In this document: positions 53,762-62,584 of the stretch, in pieces | How positions within the stretch are numbered: position 1 is the stretch's first letter | Layout of the letters: each line of letters opens with the position of its first letter | Assembly: GCA_963849605.1 (NCBI GenBank) | Contig: CAWKHX010000002.1 | Location: forward strand, 558,001-622,000 | DNA from: DASPHG01 sp963849605 | GTDB lineage: Bacteria > Actinomycetota > Thermoleophilia > Solirubrobacterales > Thermoleophilaceae | Direction: 5' to 3' | DNA: 64,000 nt | The notes under the pieces: model-generated | Told to the model about the DNA's origin: nothing | What the model saw: the letters and a program-made list of their open reading frames with translations, nothing else | Database searches by the model: none | Made by a program: the position numbers and the translations under genes

Positions 53762-55919
53762 TTGGCCAACCTTTCCAGGCGCCTGCTCGTCTTGGCCGGG
53801 GCACTGGCGAGCATGGGTGCTGAGCCCGCAGCGGCGGGGACGTTCCACGTATACGGACTTGGGATGAACGGCGCCGGCTGCCCGAACGGCTGGCAGGCGC
53901 AGAGCTCGCCGCCGGATCGGTTCCGCCACACGAGCACGTGCTCGCGCTGGGAGACCAGGTCGGTGCGCGACGGCAAGGCGCTCAAACAGGGCAACTCGGC
54001 CGGCATCAGCATGGTCGCCGGGACGGGCGCGCGCTTCACCGGGTTCTCGGTCAGGTCCGAGGGCACCGCGCGCAACGGCGCGTACTGGAACGTCGCGATG
54101 TGCACGACGCCCTTCGCCAACTGCCAGACGCACTTCCCACGCACAGGCACGTGGGGCGAGACGGAGGTGCAGCTCGGCACGCTGATGCCGGGCGGCTCGG
54201 CGTATAACGCACAGCACGTGTGGGCGGGCGCGCGGTGTGGCCAGTCGAGCTGCGCCGACTCGACCGCGGCGGGTCGCGCGGTGAACGTCGCGCACTTCCA
54301 GACCCATGCCGTCGTCGACGACTACACGCCGCCAGCCAAGCCGGGGGTCGGCGGCATCTCGGGCGGCTGGAACTCCGGCGAGAAGCAGCTCTCCTACTTC
54401 GCCACGGATGCCGGCAGCGGTGTCGCATCGGTTCTCCTGACCGTCGACGGCTCGCTCCACCGGACGGTCAACCACTCGTGCTCGCGGCTACCGACCGGCG
54501 GATACACGCGGCCCGTCCCGTGCGCGACCGCGACCGGCGGCGAGTTCACAGTGAACGAGCCGGGGCAGCTCGCCGACGGGCACCACTCGCTGACCGTGAC
54601 ATCGCGCGACGCCGGCGGCGCGGCCGGCTCGATGACCAAGGACTTCTGGGTCGACAACAACGCACCCGGCCATCCGATCGGCCTGACGGTCGCCGGCGGC
54701 GACGGCTGGCGGCGCACGAACGACTTCTCTGTTACTTGGGAGAACCCGGATCAGGGGAACGGGTCCGAGATCGCCGCGGCGTATTACAAGGTCGGCTCGG
54801 CGCCGGAGACCCCGACGGACGGTCACGCGTATCGGCGGAGACGTGCTGACGCGACTCGGACATCCAGCGTGCCACGCGACGGCGACTGGACGCTCTACGT
54901 CTGGCTTGGAGGACGCAGCCGGAAACGCGACCACGGACAGCTCGCGACGACGTAAGCTCCGTCTCGACACCACCGCCCCCTCACTCGCATTCGCGAACGA
55001 ACAGACCGCGGCCGAGGTTCGTGCCCGCACCTCCGACGCGCACAGCGGCGTCGCCGGCGGGCAGATCGAGATCCGGCGCCAGGGCGTGCCCGAGTGGCGC
55101 GAGCTCGAGACGCGCCGGGAGGGCACGGAGCTCGTGGCCGCGATTCCCGACGACCAGCTCGAGCGCGGCACGTACGAGCTGCGCGCCATCGCCACGGACG
55201 CGGTCGGCAACACGGCCGTCACCACCAGGCGGGCGAACGGGCAGGCGATGGTCGTCGACCTGCCGCTGCGCACCGACACCTCGCTCGGCGCGAGCCTCTC
55301 TCGCCGGGCCGGCGGCGCAGGCGGCGGCCGGCGCACGATCCGGATCGGCTACCGGAAGCGCGCGTGGCTGCGCGGCGTCCTGCGTGCCGGCGGCGCGCTC
55401 ATGCCCGACACGCGCGTCTCGATCGAGACTCGGCGGTTGACGCGGGGAACCTGGCAACCCCTGACCGACGCGGTCACGGACGGGAGCGGCCGCTACGCGG
55501 TCAGGTTGCCGCGCGGCGTCTCGCGCGAGGTGCGAGTGCGCTACGCCGGCAACCGCTCGCTGCAGCCGTCGACCGAGGTCGCGCGCCTCCTCGTGCGCGG
55601 CTGGGCGAGCCTGCGGCTCGAGCCCCGCAGCCTGCGGCGCGGCGGCACGATCACGTTCCGCGGCCACGTCGGCCTGTTCCGTGCGCGGGTGCCGGCCGCC
55701 GGGAAGCTGATCCAGATCCAGTATCTAGACGGGCGCAGGTGGCGCCCCGCGGTGAAGCTGGGCCACACGGGCCGCCGCGGGCGCTTTGCCATCCGCTACC
55801 GGTTCAGGCGGATCAGCCGCCCGACGCGGATCCACTTCCGGATCCTCGTGCCCGCGGAGGGCGGCTGGCCCTACGCCACGGGCGCCTCGGGGGTCCGGAC
55901 CGCGTTCGTCAGGCCGTAG
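53762..55919 (+). CDS. Secreted multidomain protein (frameshifted)
   Basis: About 718 codons in two frames. TTG at 53762 follows GGAGGAGA and begins a signal peptide ending P-A-A-A-G. The first part carries many cysteines (N-G-A-G-C-P-N-G-W, M-C-T-T-P-F-A-N-C), then two Ig-like or fibronectin-like segments (S-Y-F-A-T-D-A-G-S-G-V). The second part has L-D-T-T-A-P-S and two beta domains. The frame shifts near 54907, where one extra T changes W-L-E-D-A-A-G-N to a spurious end; a further local disturbance is possible at 54830-54880. No catalytic motif is visible. It probably lies at the cell surface. Confidence 0.65.
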
Positions 55920-55922
55920 CCG

Positions 55923-56777
55923 TCAGGGCGCCTGGGCGCCGCCGTCGGGCCCGCCGGTGCGGCTCTCCGAGGGGCAGCCGCGCAGGCCCGAGCCCCGCCA
56001 CGGCAGGCGGACGATCCTCTCGCCCTCGTTGTTGTCCTCGTTCGACTCGTAGATGTGGTTCCTCGGGTCGGCCACGTGGACGTACGCGAAGCAGCCGTGC
56101 CGGCCGCTCACGTTGAGCCACTGCTCGTGGTAGGTCGACGGGTAGACGTCGGACCAGCCGACCGACGTCCCGAGCGTCACGCGCTGCTGGTCGAAGTCCT
56201 GGCTGCAGCCCGGGTAGTGGAAGCTGCTCGGCGAGCGCGGGAGCTGCGGGTTGCGGTGCTGGAGGTCGCGCAGGCAGTAGGAGACCTTCGGGCCGACCTC
56301 GACGAGCTTCTTGCGGCGGCCGCCGGCGCCGAGCTTCCACAGCTCGAAGCGTGCGGCGTGGAAGAACTTCCAGTAGCGGTACTGCCCGGGGACCGCCTTG
56401 AAGACGAGGCGCGCGCCGGTGTTCAGGTCGATGCGGCCGCCGCCCTTCTTGTAGATCACCTGCTCGGCGTCCATGAACCAGCGGCTCGCGCGCCGGCCGC
56501 GCAGCTCGGCGGGGCCGTCGCCCACGCTGTTGATCGAGTTCCCCGCGTGCAGCCGCAGCCGGCCACTGCGCGTGCGCGTCAGGAAGAGGTTCTCGGGCGG
56601 CGCCATCTGGAGGTCCGGGCACCTGAGCTCACTCGCCGTGGCACGTTTAAGGCACGGGTTCTTGTCGCGGGCGCTCGCGGACGCCCTGGGGTCGGGCGTC
56701 GACGACCCGAGCGCCAGAGGGCTCAGAGCGCCCAGGGAGATGAGGAGAAGCACGGCGACCCGGGTAGGAGAGAGCAA
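55923..56777 (-). CDS. Lysyl-oxidase-like secreted protein (degenerate copper site)
   Basis: A 284-residue secreted protein related to lysyl oxidase. S-Y-C-L-R-D-L, G-W-S-D-V-Y and H-I-Y-E-S-N-E-D-N-N are family marks. In lysyl oxidases the copper site begins H-x-H; here the equivalent segment is Y-R-Y-W-K-F-F-H, which leaves at most one of these histidines. Normal copper-dependent amine oxidation is therefore unlikely. The signal peptide is at the N terminus after a TTG start (56775-56777). Convergent with the preceding gene by three bases. Confidence 0.8.
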   Translation of the reverse strand: MLSPTRVAVLLLISLGALSPLALGSSTPDPRASASARDKNPCLKRATASELRCPDLQMAPPENLFLTRTRSGRLRLHAGNSINSVGDGPAELRGRRASRWFMDAEQVIYKKGGGRIDLNTGARLVFKAVPGQYRYWKFFHAARFELWKLGAGGRRKKLVEVGPKVSYCLRDLQHRNPQLPRSPSSFHYPGCSQDFDQQRVTLGTSVGWSDVYPSTYHEQWLNVSGRHGCFAYVHVADPRNHIYESNEDNNEGERIVRLPWRGSGLRGCPSESRTGGPDGGAQAP

Positions 56778-56820
56778 GACCGCTTTCTAACACGAAGGAG
56801 AGGCGATCGATGCCGTGGTA

Positions 56821-57969
56821 TCAGCGGACGCAGGGTCCGGTGTCGACCGGCCCCTCCGCCTTGTCCAGCGCCGACCGAACGAGGCTGTCCGGCACGCCGT
56901 AGCCCTCCTTGGAGGAGCCGCTCGCCGCCGACGCGAAGACCGTTGTCACCACCCGTCCACGACCGTCCACCACCGGGCCGCCCGAGTTGCCGTGGCGGAC
57001 CAGGCCGCGCAGCGTCGTGATGCGGCGCTGCACCGGGCCGCGGCCGTACGCGTCCTGCGTATTGGCGGTGACCGTCGGGCCCAGGCGCCCCGGCTGCACG
57101 TCGTACGACCCGTTCTCGGGGAACCCGAGGATCGCGGCCGAGGTGCCCGGGCTGGCGCCGGCGTTCATCGGAAGCGCCGGCGCGCCGGAGACGCCTGAGG
57201 AGCGCAGGATCGCGATGTCGTTCGTGACGTCGAACCAGACGACGTCGGCGTCGTGCTCGGGTCCCGCGCCCTCGAGCTGGACCGTCGTGTCGTCCTGCCC
57301 GGAGACGACGTGCGCGTTCGTCACGACGACGCCGTCGCCCGCGATCCAGCCCGAGCCCTGCACGCCGAGGCCGCAGGCCGTGCCGAGCACGCGCACCACG
57401 CTGTCGCTCGCCGCCTGCACCTCCGGATCGCGCGCGATCTTGGAGTCCGGCGGCTTCACGTCCGACGTGGGCCCGGTGATCTCGGGCAGCGGGTCGAAGC
57501 GGGCGAGCGCGTTCAGGATCGGCCCCGAGGGAGGCAGAGCCGCGTTCAGCCGCTGCAGGATCTCCGACTCCTGGACGTCGCGCCGGAGCTCGCGCGCGCC
57601 CGGTGTGTGGAGGGCGACCGCGCCCGCGATCCAGGCGATCCCCAGCGCAAGGCATACGAGCAGCACCGCCCCGCCGATGCCGTCGAGAGCCCCGGCGCGA
57701 CGGCCGATGCGGCTGCGAAGCTGGAAGCCGAGCACCTCGAGCCCGGACGCAAAGATGCCGCCGATGACCGCCGCGCAGATCAGAGTCACCAGCGGTGCGT
57801 ACGGAGACTTCGCCCCCTGCTCGAGGAGCAGCGGCGCGACCCGCGCTCCCAGCACCGCACCCCCCGCGAAGCCCGCAAGTGACAATGCCCCGACGATCAG
57901 CCCCTGGGAGTAACCCCAGAAAGCCATGGCGAGCGTGAAGCCGACGATTATCCAGTCGATGGCCGTCAC
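56821..57969 (-). CDS. MarP-family membrane serine protease
   Basis: A 382-residue protein with a four-helix CvpA-like membrane domain and a periplasmic trypsin-like protease. The catalytic residues are H in T-N-A-H-V-V, D in T-N-D-I-A-I-L and S in G-N-S-G-G-P-V. One cysteine is in T-A-C-G-L, the other in the last residues (G-P-C-V-R), as in MarP of mycobacteria, where a disulfide between them controls activity. MarP supports acid and oxidative resistance. GTG start (57967-57969), divergent from the penicillin-binding protein. Confidence 0.93.
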   Translation of the reverse strand: MTAIDWIIVGFTLAMAFWGYSQGLIVGALSLAGFAGGAVLGARVAPLLLEQGAKSPYAPLVTLICAAVIGGIFASGLEVLGFQLRSRIGRRAGALDGIGGAVLLVCLALGIAWIAGAVALHTPGARELRRDVQESEILQRLNAALPPSGPILNALARFDPLPEITGPTSDVKPPDSKIARDPEVQAASDSVVRVLGTACGLGVQGSGWIAGDGVVVTNAHVVSGQDDTTVQLEGAGPEHDADVVWFDVTNDIAILRSSGVSGAPALPMNAGASPGTSAAILGFPENGSYDVQPGRLGPTVTANTQDAYGRGPVQRRITTLRGLVRHGNSGGPVVDGRGRVVTTVFASAASGSSKEGYGVPDSLVRSALDKAEGPVDTGPCVR

Positions 57970-58015
57970 GCCGGAAGGAGGCTACCCCGGCCTTGTGGGT
58001 GAGCTAACCGGCGCG

Positions 58016-59686
58016 ATGGGCGACGTGTACGTCCGCAGGCGCATGCTCCCGCTCGCCGTGCTGGCCGCGCTCGCGTTCATCGCCGGGCTCGTCACGGGCG
58101 CGCTCCGGGACTCCGAGGCCGAGAGCACGGCGCGCGATTTCGGTGAGGCGTGGGAGGCGCGCGACTACGGCGGCATGTGGCGGATGCTCACGCCGGACGA
58201 CCAGAGCGAGACCACGCCGCAGGAGTTCGACGCCGCCTACGCCGACGCGATGCGGACTGCGACCGGTACCCGCGTCGAGATCGGCGATCTCCGCGAGGAG
58301 GGGAACGGAGTGGACCTGGACGTCGAGGTGCAGACGCGCATCTTCGGGACCGTGGAGCACGGCATGCACCTGCCGGTCGAGGACGGCCGGATCGACTGGT
58401 CGCCGCACCTCGTGTTCCCCGGCCTGACATCCGGGGCGACGCTGGAGCGCGAGACGACCGCTCCCCCGCGGGCGAAGATCCTCGCGCGCGACGGCAGCAC
58501 GCTGGTCGAGGGCCCCGCGTCGGCGCGGGTCTCCCCGCTCGGCACCGCGGGCGCCGAGATCGCCGGCGTGCTGGCCGCACCGGCGACCGAGGAGGAGCGC
58601 AACGCGCTGTATGCCCGCGGATTCGAGGAGAGCACGCCGGTCGGGGTCTCCGGGCTCGAGCGCATCCTCGAGGAGCAGCTCGCGGGGAGGCCCGGCGGGC
58701 GCCTCCTCGCTGGCACGCGCCTGCTCGCGTCGTCGGAGCCGCAGCCCGCCGATGCCGTGCGCACGACGATCGACGTCGGGATCCAGGAGGCCGTCGCGAC
58801 CGCACTCGCCGGCCGTTTCGGCGGCATAGCGGCGCTCGACCCGCGCACCGCGGCGATCCGCGGCCTCGCGGGGATCGCCTACTCCGCCCCGCAGCCGCCG
58901 GGGTCCACCTTCAAGATCATCACCGCCACCGCGGCGCTCGAGGAGAAGCTCGTCAAGCCGAGCGACGAGTTCCCGATCCAGACCGCGGCGATCATCGACG
59001 GGGTCGAGCTCGAGAACGCGAACGGCGAGTCGTGCGGCGGAAGCTTCGCCGACAGCTTCGCCCACTCGTGCAACTCCGTGTTCGCGCCCCTCGGGGTCAA
59101 GATCGGGGCCGACAAGCTGGTCGAGACGGCCGAGCGTTACGGGTTCAACGCGGATCCCGCGATCGCGGGCGCGGCGCCGAGCACGCTGCCCGCCGCGGAT
59201 GACATCGCGTCTCCGCTGGAGCTCGGCGCGACCGCGATCGGCCAGGGCCGGGTGCTCGCGACCCCGCTCGAGCTCGCGGTGATGGCCCAGACCGTCGCGT
59301 CGGGCGGCGTCCGGCGCACGCCGACGGTGATCCGCGGCGCCGCCCGCCCCGAGCCGGTGAGGGTGATGTCGCGCAAGGTCGCGGGGACCCTCGAGCAGCT
59401 GATGGTCGGCGTCGTGAACTACGGCACGGGGACGGCGGCCTCGCTGGCGCCGATCGGCGTGGCGGGCAAGACCGGCACGGCCGAGCTCGAGGACACCACC
59501 GACGACGAGGAGGACGAAGACATCGAGCAGACGCCCGGCTCGGACACCGACGCCTGGTTCACCTCGTACGCGCCGGTGAAGAACCCGAAGATCGCCGTGG
59601 CGGTGCTGCTCGTGCGCAACGGCGCGGGCGGCGAGACCGCGGCGCCCGCGGCGCGGGTCGTCCTACAGGCCGCGCTCGCCGACTAG
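58016..59686 (+). CDS. Penicillin-binding protein, MecA_N-type transpeptidase
   Basis: A 556-residue cell-wall transpeptidase. A signal anchor (M-L-P-L-A-V-L-A-A-L-A-F-I) is followed by an NTF2-like MecA_N domain (residues 30-130), a dimerisation domain, and the transpeptidase with S-T-F-K (active serine), S-C-N and K-T-G-T. The C-terminal acidic stretch D-D-E-E-D-E-D is unusual. ATG at 58016 is used; GTG at 57995 would add seven residues. MecA_N-type enzymes often have low beta-lactam affinity, but this cannot be read from the sequence. Confidence 0.9.
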   Translation: MGDVYVRRRMLPLAVLAALAFIAGLVTGALRDSEAESTARDFGEAWEARDYGGMWRMLTPDDQSETTPQEFDAAYADAMRTATGTRVEIGDLREEGNGVDLDVEVQTRIFGTVEHGMHLPVEDGRIDWSPHLVFPGLTSGATLERETTAPPRAKILARDGSTLVEGPASARVSPLGTAGAEIAGVLAAPATEEERNALYARGFEESTPVGVSGLERILEEQLAGRPGGRLLAGTRLLASSEPQPADAVRTTIDVGIQEAVATALAGRFGGIAALDPRTAAIRGLAGIAYSAPQPPGSTFKIITATAALEEKLVKPSDEFPIQTAAIIDGVELENANGESCGGSFADSFAHSCNSVFAPLGVKIGADKLVETAERYGFNADPAIAGAAPSTLPAADDIASPLELGATAIGQGRVLATPLELAVMAQTVASGGVRRTPTVIRGAARPEPVRVMSRKVAGTLEQLMVGVVNYGTGTAASLAPIGVAGKTGTAELEDTTDDEEDEDIEQTPGSDTDAWFTSYAPVKNPKIAVAVLLVRNGAGGETAAPAARVVLQAALAD

Positions 59687-60246
59687 AGGTCCAGCTCGAT
59701 CAGGCCCTCTTCCCCGCCCGAGTGGATCTGTAGCTCGAGCGGGCGGTTCTCGCCGGCCTCGAGCGGGAAGAGGAACGGCACCATCGCGCCGCCGGTCGGT
59801 CCCTGCTGGGCCAGGCTGCCGACCTCGGGGATGCACGCCCCCGGCTCGACCGGGCCGGCGTGGTAGTGGAAGACGTTCTCCTCGTCGACCGGGAGCGGCT
59901 CGTACTCGTTGCCCTGGGTGTCCTCGACGACGAAGTCGTCGGTCGCCTCGTAGGTGTCGTCCGGGAGGTCGTCATCGTCGTCGCTGCGGTTGCACGCCTC
60001 GATGAAGACGCCGTAGAGCGCGAAGCCGGGCTTCGCCTCCTCGCCCTGCCAGTAGCCCCTGTCGTCCGGGAGGCTCGGGTTGAGCTCGCGCGTGATGAAG
60101 ACCGTGTACTCGATCCCGTCGACCTTGACGGCGAGCCCCTCGCGCAGCGGCTCGCCCTCGTCCTTCTCCTCCTCGAGGAAGCAGCCGGAGAGCGACGCCG
60201 CGGTGGCGGCGCAGGCAAGTGCCAAAAGGAGACGGCGGAGGCCCAT
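59683..60246 (-). CDS. Lipoprotein of unknown function
   Basis: A 187-residue lipoprotein: the signal ends with a lipobox L-S-G-C. The mature part opens with a very acidic stretch (E-E-E-K-D-E-G-E), followed by one beta-sandwich-like domain with I-E-A-C-N-R-S-D-D-D-D-D. The segment V-F-I-T-R-E-L-N-P suggests an Ig-like fold, similar to DUF4352-type lipoproteins. ATG at 60244-60246. It overlaps the PBP stop by four bases. Confidence 0.7.
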   Translation of the reverse strand: MGLRRLLLALACAATAASLSGCFLEEEKDEGEPLREGLAVKVDGIEYTVFITRELNPSLPDDRGYWQGEEAKPGFALYGVFIEACNRSDDDDDLPDDTYEATDDFVVEDTQGNEYEPLPVDEENVFHYHAGPVEPGACIPEVGSLAQQGPTGGAMVPFLFPLEAGENRPLELQIHSGGEEGLIELDL

Positions 60247-60259
60247 CGGGCGCGGCAGT

Positions 60260-60814
60260 CTATCCCCTGGCCTTGAGCCGGCTCCTGCTCGGATGGCCGC
60301 CGAAGCGAGGCAGCGTCGCCGACTCCAGACCGGCCACGGTCGCACGCGCGAGCGGCTTGTCGCTCGGCTCCTCGAACACCTTTCTGAGCCGCGCGAGGGC
60401 CACTTTGTTCTGCCGCTTTACCCACCCGCGCCCGCCGAGGGACTCCTTGAAGGCGTCCCACCGCGTGCCGGGCTCGCTCATGAACGTCAGTTCCACTCGC
60501 GTTGCCTCGCCCTCGGGGCTCAGATCCCAGATCGTCCTGAACCGGTTACGCGCGAAGCGGCCCGAACGGCCTTCCTCGACGATCCGCCGCGGACGCTCGA
60601 AGACCGCGAAGTGAACCTCGGCCCACTGCTTCGGCCCCGGGTTCTCGAGCCGGAAGCGCGCTCCCGCACCGAGCCCGACGGAGTCGACCCGGGCGAGCCT
60701 GAAGTCGGACACGAAGTGGTCCGTGAATGCAACGTGATTCGCGAGGTCGCCGATGAACTCGAACACCGCGTCGCGCGGCGCGGAGATGACGGTCTCGACG
60801 GTGACGGGCCCCAC
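60260..60814 (-). CDS. SRPBCC (START-like) family protein
   Basis: A 184-residue protein of the polyketide cyclase/START-like fold, which forms a deep ligand pocket. The N-terminal strand I-S-A-P-R-D-A-V-F-E-F-I-G-D-L is typical, followed by R-F-R-T-I-W-D and G-G-R-G-W-V. A basic C-terminal tail follows. Function in lipid or small-molecule binding is likely; no catalytic residues are seen. The GTG at 60812-60814 is the start. Confidence 0.8.
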   Translation of the reverse strand: MGPVTVETVISAPRDAVFEFIGDLANHVAFTDHFVSDFRLARVDSVGLGAGARFRLENPGPKQWAEVHFAVFERPRRIVEEGRSGRFARNRFRTIWDLSPEGEATRVELTFMSEPGTRWDAFKESLGGRGWVKRQNKVALARLRKVFEEPSDKPLARATVAGLESATLPRFGGHPSRSRLKARG

Positions 60815-60843
60815 GGGGCCGCGATTCTACGGGCGCGCCTCGG

Positions 60844-61041
60844 TCAGGCAGCGCGCCGCACTACCGAGACGTGCCGCTCGCTGGCATGCACGCGCTCGAC
60901 TACGGCGCTCTCGCGCTTCGAGGCGGGGAGCTCTGCGAGGCACAGGGAGCACACGACGCGCTCCGGCGCCAGCCGGTGGACGAACTCGCCGGGCACCGGC
61001 GTCCGGTGGCACTTGCTGCATTCCGTGCACTCGTCCCGCAT
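60844..61041 (-). CDS. Small zinc-ribbon protein
   Basis: A 65-residue protein with C-T-E-C-S-K-C and a later C-S-L-C, a treble-clef or zinc-ribbon pattern. Basic and helical on the C-terminal side. ATG at 61039-61041 with AGGAAGAG upstream is preferred; GTG at 61086 or 61140 would add up to 33 residues. Possibly a small regulator. No family recognised. Confidence 0.55.
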   Translation of the reverse strand: MRDECTECSKCHRTPVPGEFVHRLAPERVVCSLCLAELPASKRESAVVERVHASERHVSVVRRAA

Positions 61042-61156
61042 CGAATCGATGCTCTTCCTCAGGATGCGGCGGGCGAGCTCTGACACAAGAGGTTGATTCG
61101 GCCCCGCCCTGGGTACTCCTCCCGTCAACTTAGCCCGCACTTTGCGGCAAAAGATG

Positions 61157-61186
61157 TTGTCGGAGGTATTGATCCCTCGTTAACAT
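61157..61186 (+). promoter_or_regulatory. Promoter-like pair upstream of the FHA gene
   Basis: TTGTCG (61157-61162) and TAACAT (61181-61186) with an 18-bp spacer, 24 bp before the start of the FHA gene. Match to the consensus is moderate at both boxes, and the region is AT-rich for the genome. Confidence 0.35.
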
Positions 61187-61210
61187 CCGCACATTCGAGG
61201 AGGAGGAAGC

Positions 61211-61762
61211 ATGGATGCCTTCACCGCCGGAACACTCGCCGGCGCGGGCTCATTCCACTGCGAGCGCTGTGGCTATGCAATAGCCCTTCATGAGCGCGAC
61301 GCGATGCCGTCGTGCCCGCGCTGCAGCTGTGAGAAATTCGAGCGCTCGTCGATGTTCGCCGTCGACGACACCGACAGCTGGGGCGTACATCAGGTCGAAC
61401 CGCCCGAGTGGCTTCACACGGCGCGCGACTCACTCGTCACGCGAGGCGACTACCTCGCCTTCGACGACGGCGAGCGCGTGCGGATCGTCCCGCTCCAGGA
61501 GGGCTGGACGCGGCTGGGACGCAGCCTCGCCGCGCACGTTCGCTTCGACGATCCGACCGTGTCGCGCCGGCACGCGCTCATCCACCGCGAGGGCCCCGCG
61601 ATCCGGGTGATGGACGACCGCAGCCTGAACGGCGTGTGGGTGAACGGCGAGCGTGTGGACTGGCGCGAGCTCGAGGACGACGACGAGCTGACGCTCGGCC
61701 GCTTCCGGCTGTACCTGGTGCGGATCGGCAGCAGCGCGCGCATCGGCGCCACAGCCGCTTAG
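61211..61762 (+). CDS. Zinc-ribbon FHA-domain protein
   Basis: A 183-residue protein. The N-terminal zinc ribbon uses C17, C20, C35 and C38 (C40 nearby). The FHA domain, which binds phosphothreonine peptides, has L-G-R-S and V-S-R-R-H-A-L-I, then L-N-G-V-W-V-N-G. GAGGAGGAGGAAG precedes the ATG, a very strong ribosome-binding site. The following parA gene starts 9 bp after the stop. FHA proteins usually read serine/threonine kinase signals; no kinase gene lies in the window. Confidence 0.85.
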   Translation: MDAFTAGTLAGAGSFHCERCGYAIALHERDAMPSCPRCSCEKFERSSMFAVDDTDSWGVHQVEPPEWLHTARDSLVTRGDYLAFDDGERVRIVPLQEGWTRLGRSLAAHVRFDDPTVSRRHALIHREGPAIRVMDDRSLNGVWVNGERVDWRELEDDDELTLGRFRLYLVRIGSSARIGATAA

Positions 61763-61771
61763 TCTCCCCCT

Positions 61772-62584
61772 GTGGCAATCACCATCGCGGTCCTGTCCCA
61801 GAAGGGCGGGACCGGCAAGACCACGACCGTCCGCACCCTGGCTGACGTCTTCACGCGCGCCGGGCTCGAGGTGCTGTCCGTCGACCTCGATCCCCAGGGG
61901 AACCTGTCGGACTACTTCGACGTCCCGGCGGACGCCGACCCGACGATCGCCGACGTGCTCGGCGGAAAGCGCAAGGCGAGCGAGGCGATCTACGACGGCG
62001 TGCTTCCCGCGAACCTCGGGCTGGCCGAGGCCGAGCTCGTGCTCAGCGGCAAGATGGGGCGCGAGCTCACGCTCAAGCGGGGCCTCATGGAGGTGAAGCG
62101 CGACCGCGACATCGTGCTGATCGACTGCCCGCCCGCGCTCGGCCTCCTCACCGTAAACGCCCTCGTGGCGGCGGACCATGCGCTGATCTCGACCGAGGCC
62201 CAGTACTTCTCCCTGCAGGGCGTCGAGCAGGCGCTCGAGGTGATCGAGCTGGCGAAGGAGAACCTCCACCCCGATCTCGAGTGGCTGGGGGTCGTGCTGA
62301 ACATCGCCGACCTGCGCACCCGCCACTCGCGCGAGGCGCACGCCCAGCTCCGCGAGCGGTTCGGCGAGAGGGTCTTCGACAGCATCATCCGCCAGTCGAT
62401 CCGCTACGCGGAGTCGGCCGAGCGCGGAGTGTCGATCCTCGACTTCGCGCCCCAGCTCGGCGCGGACTATCTCGCGCTCGGCCAGGAGGTGCTCGAGCGC
62501 GTCGGGTTCCCCGAGGAGGCGCAACGGGTCGCCGGGATGCGTGAGAATGCCGCCGTCCCCATCGAGGAGGTGCCGTCTCAGTGA
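61772..62584 (+). CDS. ParA/Soj-family ATPase
   Basis: A 270-residue ATPase of the ParA/MinD family. The deviant Walker A is K-G-G-T-G-K-T-T, the switch region has S-V-D-L-D-P-Q-G-N-L and Walker B has V-L-I-D-C-P-P-A. Such proteins position DNA or protein cargo in the cell. No parB gene follows, so a role in chromosome segregation is unclear; the neighbouring FHA gene suggests a regulated positioning system. GTG start at 61772. The stop overlaps the amidase start. Confidence 0.92.
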   Translation: MAITIAVLSQKGGTGKTTTVRTLADVFTRAGLEVLSVDLDPQGNLSDYFDVPADADPTIADVLGGKRKASEAIYDGVLPANLGLAEAELVLSGKMGRELTLKRGLMEVKRDRDIVLIDCPPALGLLTVNALVAADHALISTEAQYFSLQGVEQALEVIELAKENLHPDLEWLGVVLNIADLRTRHSREAHAQLRERFGERVFDSIIRQSIRYAESAERGVSILDFAPQLGADYLALGQEVLERVGFPEEAQRVAGMRENAAVPIEEVPSQ

